Position numbers and translations under genes: made by a program. DNA of 5,842 bases. Origin: CAZITB01 sp964542055 (GTDB taxonomy: Bacteria; Planctomycetota; Phycisphaerae; Sedimentisphaerales; CAMDDF01). The DNA lies in contig CAZITB010000146.1 in NCBI GenBank assembly GCA_964542055.1, forward strand, positions 1-5,842, read 5' to 3'. Under the pieces are notes generated by a model. That model saw only the letters and a list, made by a program, of their open reading frames with translations. It had not been told where the DNA came from and ran no database searches. This document shows, piece by piece, positions 1-5,100 of the stretch; position 1 is the stretch's first letter; each line of letters begins with the position of its first letter.

Positions 1-24
1 CGCAAAAATAGCGTTTTTTCGATT

Positions 25-390
25 TTATCTCTCTCGTGGTGTCGAAGTTCCGGCAGGTGTATCAGCCGCTAAAATTACATCACTGCTGCCGTCACCAATG
101 TCAAATCCCATAACAGCCGAAAGCTGCTCTGGTGACATACAGCTTTTATGGGCCATGAAAATACCACCTATACCATACCCTGCAAAAGGGCCCATTATGA
201 AACCTGACTTACCCTTACCCTGGTACTGTTTGTAGTAGCGATCCTCTATCTTAGTAATAAGCTGTAATGACTGGGATGAACAGGCCAGCATCAGCCACCA
301 TTTGCGGCTTTTTAGCTTCTGCTTAATAATTTCTATTACCTGATCCTCTAAAAGTACAGTTTCTGATTTATGATCCATCTTTTTAGCCAT
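25..390 (-). CDS. Small hypothetical protein, 121 aa
   Basis: I do not recognise this protein. The frame is open from an ATG at 390 to a TAA at 25. What can be seen is a charged N-terminal helix-like segment (residues 1-30, rich in Lys and Glu), a Trp-Trp pair at 31-32, a Gly-rich hydrophobic patch at about 63-79 (key part GPFAGYGIGGIF), two cysteines (37 and 84), and a Thr/Pro/Arg tail that is probably disordered. The Gly-rich patch is too short and too polar at its edges to call a transmembrane helix. No strong Shine-Dalgarno precedes the ATG; a second in-frame ATG lies at 378. It has the same orientation as the sugar operon but lies about 450 bp downstream of it, so it is probably a separate unit. 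The lack of a ribosome site and of any family match leaves real doubt that it is expressed. Confidence 0.45.
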   Translation of the reverse strand: MAKKMDHKSETVLLEDQVIEIIKQKLKSRKWWLMLACSSQSLQLITKIEDRYYKQYQGKGKSGFIMGPFAGYGIGGIFMAHKSCMSPEQLSAVMGFDIGDGSSDVILAADTPAGTSTPRER

Positions 391-411
391 TTAATACCAA
401 TTTATACGTAC

Positions 412-426
412 ACACTCCGAGAGTGT
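412..426. promoter_or_regulatory. 15-bp palindrome upstream of the small ORF, operator-like
   Basis: ACACTC and GAGTGT form a perfect 6-bp inverted repeat around CGA, 21 bp upstream of the ATG at 390. It could be a repressor site or a short hairpin in the leader of the small gene. On the minus strand a weak promoter-like pair, TTGCAT and TAAACT with 17 bp between, lies just upstream, which would put the palindrome near the transcription start. The promoter match is poor, so the regulatory role is inference. Confidence 0.25.
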
Positions 427-588
427 CTATATAAAAAGTTTAAATCAATATTTAGGCAAATGCAATTCTTAAAATGAAAGATTATCTGTTCTGTTTCAGC
501 CCTGGCAAATAGATGCGGTATTCTTCGAAGATAAAATGGAACTTGATATCAGCCAGGGACATCTGAATTATTGCTGCAATACAGAGCT

Positions 589-628
589 TTCTAACGCTTT
601 TATTCCAGCATATTGATGCGTTGGAATA
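589..628. repeat. Hairpin with two alternative pairings
   Basis: TATTCCAGCAT (601-611) pairs fully with ATGC (616-619) and TGGAATA (622-628), giving 11 bp with a 4-nt ATTG loop and a 2-nt bulge (GT, 620-621). The same 3' arm, GCGTTGGAA (618-626), can instead pair with TTCTAACGC (589-597): nine contiguous pairs, one of them a G-U that works only in a plus-strand RNA. The two structures exclude each other. No U-tract follows on either strand, so it does not look like a simple intrinsic terminator. Confidence 0.45.
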
Positions 629-672
629 TTCGGCAAATAAATGGTGAGTAGTCTTACCTTAGCCGGTTGTAT

Positions 673-762
673 AATTCCAATCTCATTGCTGCCGCGATTG
701 AGCTTTTGGAAACTTATAGATTAATTCTATCTCATCGCTTCCGCGATAGAGCTTTTATATAG
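673..762 (+). repeat. Two diverged tandem copies of a hairpin element
   Basis: Copy A (673-707) and copy B (723-756) align over about 35 bp with a handful of differences, at a period of 49-50 bp. Each holds an 8-bp stem with one bulged base and a 4-nt loop: CTCATTGC/GCGATTGAG around TGCC in A, and CTCATCGC/GCGATAGAG around TTCC in B, followed by CTTTT. One stem difference turns a T-G pair (A) into C-G (B), which keeps pairing only if the plus strand is the RNA. An outer stem is also possible in both, with different bases: TTCCAA/TTGGAA in A and CTAT/ATAG in B. The function is unknown. It could be a structured RNA, a paired weak terminator, or a decayed mobile repeat. Confidence 0.5.
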
Positions 763-838
763 GTTGTGGGGTTATTTATTTTTCGGGTTGTTGCGGGGTT
801 TAAGTTTGTTCATTTGGGAGTTTTTGGATAAATCAGGG

Positions 839-2308
839 TCAGGCTTTTTTCAGTTCCAAAAATCTTTCGAATGGTTTATGCCATGTCTCCGTATCTTTAG
901 GTTGATATGTTTCTACAGGGAACGAATCGCGAATAATTTTTCTGCCTTTTGCCAGCGACTCGATGTGTCCCAAGCCAATTGCCTGCATCATAATATTTCC
1001 TGCAACGGTGGCCTCGACAGGTCCCGCTTCCACGGTTAAACCGGTCGCATCGGCAGTGAACTGATTGAGAACTTTATTCTGTATTCCGCCGCCGACGATA
1101 TGTATTTTTTCAAAGTCTATTGCGTATATTTCGACCAACTGCTGGATTACCAGGCGGTACTGCAAAGCCAAACTATCCAGAGAGCACCTGATATATTCTC
1201 CCTTGCTCTGAGGTTTTGGCTGGCCGGTACGCTCACAGAATTTGTCAATGGCCTTTGTCATTGAAACAGGGTTCATAAATTCATCCAGATCAGGATTTAT
1301 CAGGCATTTGAAAGCCGGGGCGTTGGCTGCCATCTCTGTAAGCTGGCCGTAATCGAACTCACTTCCAAAATCGGCCCGGCAGCGTTGCACAAGCCACAAT
1401 CCCATAATATTCTTAAGGAAACGTATTGTCTTCAGCACGCCGCCTTCATTTGTAAAGTTATACTCAAAGGCTTTTCTGGTCGGCATCGGTTTATCGGTTT
1501 CGATACCCATAAGCGACCATGTGCCCGAACTTATATACGCCCAGTTTTTCGAGTTGGCTGGTACAGCCGCAACCGCTGATGCCGTGTCATGTCCGCCGGG
1601 TGCGACAACCGGAATCGGGCCAAGACCTGTAATTTCCTGTATCTGTTTAGTCAAAGGTCCGATAACTGTACCGGGTTCTATTAACTCGTTTAGCAGTTCA
1701 GGAGATGCTCCCACGGCTTGCAGGATTTCGCTGTCCCATTTGCGGGTCTCGAGATTGACACCCTGTGATGTACTGGCAATAGTATATTCATTTGTCATCT
1801 TGCCGGTGAACAGGTAATGGAAAAAATCAGGAGTCATCAAAAGATGTCGAGCCTCTTTCAAAGCTGTGCTGTCCGAAGACGAAAGGGCGAGCAGCTGATA
1901 GATCGTATTGAACTTCAAAAAAGCGATACCCGTTTTCTCGTAAATTTTCTCAGCGGGTATTGTCTCAAAAAGCTTTTCCATCATTCCATCTGTACGGCTG
2001 TCACGATAAGCGACGGGAAATCCCAGTGGCGTTTTATCTTTGGCCAAAAGCATAAAATCGACTCCCCACGAATCCACACCAATGCTTTCTATTGGAGTTT
2101 GGGAATCTGCACATTGTTTGAATGCTTCAATCATCGATTCATACAGCCGCACCAGGTTCCAGCAATAATTTCCCGCAATCGGAACCATTCCATTTGGAAA
2201 ACGGTTTATCTGCTCAAGCTCCAGTTTGCCTTCTGAAAGAGTGCCCTTGATCACACGACCGCTCTCTGCGCCGAGATCGACAGCTAAATATGCATGTTTT
2301 TTTGCCAT
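839..2308 (-). CDS. rhaB: Rhamnulokinase (FGGY-family carbohydrate kinase)
   Basis: Predicted to phosphorylate L-rhamnulose to L-rhamnulose 1-phosphate with ATP in the cytoplasm, the second step of L-rhamnose catabolism. It is full length at 489 residues, the size of the E. coli enzyme. The N-terminal FGGY domain opens with the phosphate-binding motif DLGAESGRV (11-19), followed by GVDSWGVDF (77-85) and YRDSRTDGM (101-109). GGHDTASAV (238-246) carries the expected catalytic base, Asp241. The C-terminal domain has SGTWSLMG (261-268), the nucleotide-binding GGGIQN (406-411) and GPVEAT (429-434). The ATG at 2308 is chosen because it sits 5 nt after GGGAG and gives an 11-bp gap from the dehydrogenase stop; an in-frame ATG at 2365 would overlap that gene. 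It is the last gene of the operon. RhaB homologues also accept related ketoses such as L-fuculose or L-xylulose, so the true substrate is open. Confidence 0.93.
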   Translation of the reverse strand: MAKKHAYLAVDLGAESGRVIKGTLSEGKLELEQINRFPNGMVPIAGNYCWNLVRLYESMIEAFKQCADSQTPIESIGVDSWGVDFMLLAKDKTPLGFPVAYRDSRTDGMMEKLFETIPAEKIYEKTGIAFLKFNTIYQLLALSSSDSTALKEARHLLMTPDFFHYLFTGKMTNEYTIASTSQGVNLETRKWDSEILQAVGASPELLNELIEPGTVIGPLTKQIQEITGLGPIPVVAPGGHDTASAVAAVPANSKNWAYISSGTWSLMGIETDKPMPTRKAFEYNFTNEGGVLKTIRFLKNIMGLWLVQRCRADFGSEFDYGQLTEMAANAPAFKCLINPDLDEFMNPVSMTKAIDKFCERTGQPKPQSKGEYIRCSLDSLALQYRLVIQQLVEIYAIDFEKIHIVGGGIQNKVLNQFTADATGLTVEAGPVEATVAGNIMMQAIGLGHIESLAKGRKIIRDSFPVETYQPKDTETWHKPFERFLELKKA

Positions 2309-2313
2309 AAAGA

Positions 2314-2318
2314 CTCCC
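2314..2318 (-). promoter_or_regulatory. Shine-Dalgarno site for rhaB
   Basis: GGGAG on the minus strand, 5 nt before the ATG at 2308 and inside the 11-bp gap after the upstream stop codon. It decides the short start over the in-frame ATG at 2365. Confidence 0.75.
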
Positions 2319-2319
2319 G

Positions 2320-3999
2320 TTATTTCGCTGTTTTCAATAACTGTTCTTCGGCTTGCTTTGTCCACAGGCCATTATTCAATTTTTCTGCAACATCGGGCAT
2401 TTCATCTTTGAGATGTTCGAGATTTACCAGGCCAAGCTGCTCGAGTTTGGGATAAACAATTATCTTGCCAGCCATCAGCCTGTTTTCGACCGCACGGACG
2501 CCTTCAATAGCTCCTGCCATACCGCAAACCGCATCCACAGACAAATTCGTATCCAACTGCCCGGACGAAACTTTGTTCATAACAATTTTCATATCGTCCA
2601 GCGTCGAACCGCTCGTGCCGAACATATAGCATTTATTGCTGATGTAAGTATCAAGATCGATCAGCTGTTTTGTTCCCGCCGGTATTCCCGCGAAAATATT
2701 TATTATCGCATTTGGAGCAGCATCTTTTATCGACTGAGCTATCAAGCCGCTTACCGGAGCCATAACGCCAAAATAGGTGAACTTATCTTTCAAAGGATTT
2801 TTGCTGGGATTGACAAGTTTAAGCTCGACAGAATTTTGGGCTGCGGGTCCAGCCGCTTTTTTGTTCAATGATTCCAGCCGCTGATCATCAAAATCAGTAC
2901 CGGTTATCGAAATGTTTTCAACTCCGCTGCAAGCCAGACGAATAACATGCATCTGCCCCATAGGGCCTGCGGCACCAATGACCAGAATATTATCGGCTTT
3001 GCGAATCTCGCCGGTCGCCGGTATATGCTTATAGCTCATTTCTGCCGAATCGCTCATGGTGCCTATCCAACGAGTCAAACCGTAATGTACGTTACCGACA
3101 TCAACCGCGGTTTCTTCGCCAATTTGGTTGCCGGCGAGAACTATATTTATCACTCCATTTTTGGCAAGTTTGTCATTTAATTTCTCAATCGCAGCTTTGC
3201 TGTTGCCAAAATAAATGATATCTAATATCGACTCATTGTCAATTTCATCTACCGAATCAATTTCCTTAACTTCAATCCCAATGTTTTTCAAAGCTGCCAG
3301 CTGGTCCTGATCCGCACAGCATGCCAGAATTTTATTCGGCGGAGCATCTTTCGAAAAGCTTTCCTTGACGCCTTTGATCTGATAACCTTTTTCAGCGGCA
3401 ACGAGCAAAGTTTTGCCTGGGGTGACAGTCTGTCTCTCAGGCGAAATGTATGAACTTTCCACGCAAGTCCACGGCTCAACAAGAGCAATAGCCGAGGGTG
3501 AAGTTTGTGTATCAACATCGAGAAGATAACTTTCGTTATGCACAGGATCAACGAAAATCCGCTCATCCAATGTTATATACTGCTGTAAAGCACCTTCTAT
3601 GTTGTAACCGAAGGCACCATTGGAATGTTCAGTTTTCAACCATCTGAAATCGGCCTGTACCAGAACATGCTGCCCAATTTTATGATATTTAACTTTCTCG
3701 CCAACTGCGATTATCTTGCAGCAGACTTCATGGCCGGGCACTGTCGGTTCATCATCGGGCCTGTAAGACTTTTCATTTTCAAGGACCTCGGTGTCAATGC
3801 CTGATACAATCGGTCCTTTGCGAGCATGCTTTGCGAACTGCTTCAAAAGTTTTACATCGGAATAACAAAGCCCGACCGCCAGAACTTCCGCAACGATCTG
3901 ATGCGGGCCGCAATTGTAAACTTCTTTGCTTTCATTCAAGACAAGATTATCAGGGGCAGTTAATTGAATAGCGTATTGTGTTTTAGGTAAATTCGACAT
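2320..3999 (-). CDS. Zinc-type medium-chain dehydrogenase with duplicated nucleotide-binding domain
   Basis: Predicted NAD(P)-dependent alcohol, polyol or sugar-phosphate dehydrogenase. At 559 residues it is about 200 longer than usual for this superfamily (around 350). The N-terminal GroES-like domain (about 1-180) has the likely catalytic zinc ligands Cys45 (GLCYSD), His90-Glu91 (PGHEVCCK) and Glu175 (VEPW). The four-cysteine structural-zinc lobe is absent: residues 112-143 contain no cysteine. Two Rossmann-like units follow. Unit 2 (about 336-516) has a proper glycine loop, GAAGPMG (342-348). Unit 1 (about 196-330) has the same strand order but no glycine loop, and its INIVLAG (284-290) and IGTMSDS (312-318) match INIFAGI (433-439) and FGTSGST (460-466) in unit 2. 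A tail of about 40 residues ends the protein. The ATG at 3999 follows TAAGGAG by 6 nt; the longer frame would overlap the SDR gene. The nearest familiar enzymes are sorbitol and L-sorbose-1-phosphate reductases; the substrate is unknown. Confidence 0.82.
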   Translation of the reverse strand: MSNLPKTQYAIQLTAPDNLVLNESKEVYNCGPHQIVAEVLAVGLCYSDVKLLKQFAKHARKGPIVSGIDTEVLENEKSYRPDDEPTVPGHEVCCKIIAVGEKVKYHKIGQHVLVQADFRWLKTEHSNGAFGYNIEGALQQYITLDERIFVDPVHNESYLLDVDTQTSPSAIALVEPWTCVESSYISPERQTVTPGKTLLVAAEKGYQIKGVKESFSKDAPPNKILACCADQDQLAALKNIGIEVKEIDSVDEIDNESILDIIYFGNSKAAIEKLNDKLAKNGVINIVLAGNQIGEETAVDVGNVHYGLTRWIGTMSDSAEMSYKHIPATGEIRKADNILVIGAAGPMGQMHVIRLACSGVENISITGTDFDDQRLESLNKKAAGPAAQNSVELKLVNPSKNPLKDKFTYFGVMAPVSGLIAQSIKDAAPNAIINIFAGIPAGTKQLIDLDTYISNKCYMFGTSGSTLDDMKIVMNKVSSGQLDTNLSVDAVCGMAGAIEGVRAVENRLMAGKIIVYPKLEQLGLVNLEHLKDEMPDVAEKLNNGLWTKQAEEQLLKTAK

Positions 4000-4005
4000 G
4001 TGTTG

Positions 4006-4012
4006 CTCCTTA
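4006..4012 (-). promoter_or_regulatory. Shine-Dalgarno site overlapping the upstream stop codon
   Basis: TAAGGAG on the minus strand: the TAA stop codon of the SDR gene is the first part of the ribosome site for the next gene, 6 nt before its ATG at 3999. This arrangement suggests translational coupling between the two dehydrogenases and sets the start of the second. Confidence 0.8.
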
Positions 4013-5089
4013 ATGCAGCATGACCTGGCCGCCGGTAACCGGAATCGCCTGGCCTGTTTCATATTTCTGTTCAATTACATAATAAATCGCCTTCATAACA
4101 TCGGCAGTTGTGCAGCCGCGTTTCATAGGCACTTTCGCTTCATAAAACTTTTTAACGTCACCGATATTTTTCGCGCCCGGAACTTTGCCGGTTCTCAAAT
4201 ACTGAGCAAACAATCCGTTTTCAGGATGTGACCACAAGGGTCCATCGAAAAAGTTACCCGGGCAAATCGAATTGACCTTAACTCCGTCTTCGATAAGCTC
4301 CAGTGCGAATGACTGGGTTAAACCTATTCCGCCGAACTTGCTGCCTGCGTATGCGAAATTCTTGTTCGAACCTTCCAGGCCCGATTTTGAATTGATCTGT
4401 ATTATATCGCTCATGCAGCTTGGATCGGCCTGATGCTGAACGGCCAATATTTTTGAAACTGCCTGGGTGCATAAATAGTATCCCTTGTAATTGACGGCGG
4501 TTGTAAGATCGAAATCCTTTACCGGCTGAGTCTTGACACTTTCAGCTCTTAAAATTCCCGCGTTGGCAATTAACACATCTATTCCTCCGAAGCGCTGGAC
4601 AACTTTCGAAACTGCCGCATTGACCGATTCGATATCCGCTACATTTATTTCAATCGCGATCGTTGAATCGTTGTTTACTTTTTCGTTTATCTTCTGGGAT
4701 TCCTTTTCGGCCTGGCTTGCGTTTATATCAGCCAGAACTACATAAGCGCCCTCATCCGCCAAATGCTGTGCGATTTCAAGCCCGAAACCCTGTGCGGCCC
4801 CGGTAACTATGACTACTTTTGCGCCGGCTCTTGCTTTGGCAGCTTCTGGTGCACTTATCTCAAAACTACCCAAATTTTCGACATTCAAAACGCCGGGACT
4901 TTGTTCAGAGTTCAAAACTTCTTTTAATTTATTTATGACCTGATCCACACTGTCATTTTCATCAATTGAAACATTTAGCTGACTGTCAGCTTGTTTTTTA
5001 CTGAACTTTATCAAAGGGCAGATGCCGTCTTTCTTTAAAAGCATTCTAAGTGCAGGGGAGATTACGTTTACTAATTTACTTGAAGCCAT
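4010..5089 (-). CDS. Short-chain dehydrogenase, sorbitol-6-phosphate dehydrogenase (SrlD)-like, with N-terminal extension
   Basis: Predicted cytoplasmic NAD-dependent oxidoreductase of a sugar, polyol or their phosphate. The SDR domain spans about 90-359: cofactor loop TGAAQGFG (96-103), an acidic residue after the second strand (Asp121, suggesting NAD rather than NADP), NAG (176-178), Asn200, and the catalytic set Ser234, Tyr247, Lys251 (YAGSK). INSKSG (232-237), KFGGIGLTQS (251-260), PMKRGC (321-326) and the ending VTGGQVM (351-357) closely match E. coli SrlD, which is about 259 residues long. The first 88 residues are additional and I recognise no domain in them; the stretch GVLNVENLGSFE (66-77) faintly recalls the end of class II aldolase domains in aldolase/SDR fusions. 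The ATG at 5089 sits 5 nt after GAGG, 11 bp behind the previous stop codon. Substrate assignment rests on resemblance only; a role on a deoxy-sugar intermediate is equally possible given the neighbouring rhamnulokinase. Confidence 0.85.
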   Translation of the reverse strand: MASSKLVNVISPALRMLLKKDGICPLIKFSKKQADSQLNVSIDENDSVDQVINKLKEVLNSEQSPGVLNVENLGSFEISAPEAAKARAGAKVVIVTGAAQGFGLEIAQHLADEGAYVVLADINASQAEKESQKINEKVNNDSTIAIEINVADIESVNAAVSKVVQRFGGIDVLIANAGILRAESVKTQPVKDFDLTTAVNYKGYYLCTQAVSKILAVQHQADPSCMSDIIQINSKSGLEGSNKNFAYAGSKFGGIGLTQSFALELIEDGVKVNSICPGNFFDGPLWSHPENGLFAQYLRTGKVPGAKNIGDVKKFYEAKVPMKRGCTTADVMKAIYYVIEQKYETGQAIPVTGGQVMLH

Positions 5090-5094
5090 TCGAT

Positions 5095-5098
5095 CCTC
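5095..5098 (-). promoter_or_regulatory. Shine-Dalgarno site for the SDR gene
   Basis: GAGG on the minus strand, 5 nt before the ATG at 5089, inside the 11-bp gap after the TAG at 5103-5101. It supports an N-terminal extension that is really translated rather than an annotation error. Confidence 0.65.
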
Positions 5099-5100
5099 AA

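Larger units (their letters stand above)
391..838. other. Intergenic region, no clear gene, rich in inverted repeats
   Basis: This 448-bp stretch lies between the rhamnulokinase stop codon and the small minus-strand ORF. It is more AT-rich than the flanking genes and has no long ORF with a plausible start. It contains many inverted repeats: ACACTC/GAGTGT at 412-426, CCCTGGC (500-506) against GCCAGGG (552-558) with the palindrome TCTTCGAAGA (522-531) between them, ATTGCTGCAAT at 570-580, a bulged hairpin at 601-628, and two related hairpins at 673-762. The 75 bp just after the rhamnulokinase stop are G/T-rich on the plus strand, with no hairpin plus U-tract that would mark an intrinsic terminator for the operon. 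I found no convincing sigma-70 promoter on either strand. Confidence 0.6.

Noticed and set aside
1..21. Hairpin-like CGC-AAAAATA-GCG followed by TTTTTT, resembling a terminator.
   Set aside because: The stem is only 3 bp inside the window and any longer structure would lie beyond the edge, so it cannot be supported.
589..626. Integron attC site.
   Set aside because: At about 38 bp it is shorter than known attC sites, the core sequences miss the consensus at key positions and no integrase or cassette array is visible.
666..756. Two-repeat CRISPR remnant: the repeats are about 35 bp, hold a hairpin, and copy A begins near GTTGTA.
   Set aside because: The gap between repeats would be only about 14 bp, the repeats differ at several bases, only two copies exist and there are no cas genes in the window.
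764..1039. Plus-strand 91-codon ORF over the 3' end of rhaB.
   Set aside because: Most of it is antisense to a clear kinase, with no recognisable product or ribosome site; other plus-strand ORFs over the operon are rejected for the same reason.
2309..2365. Longer start for rhamnulokinase at the ATG at 2365.
   Set aside because: It would overlap the upstream dehydrogenase by 46 bp, lacks a good ribosome site, and adds residues before the normal N-terminal kinase motif.
4000..4074. Longer start for the zinc-type dehydrogenase at 4074.
   Set aside because: It would overlap the SDR gene; the ATG at 3999 has an excellent TAAGGAG site and begins just before the first family-like strand.
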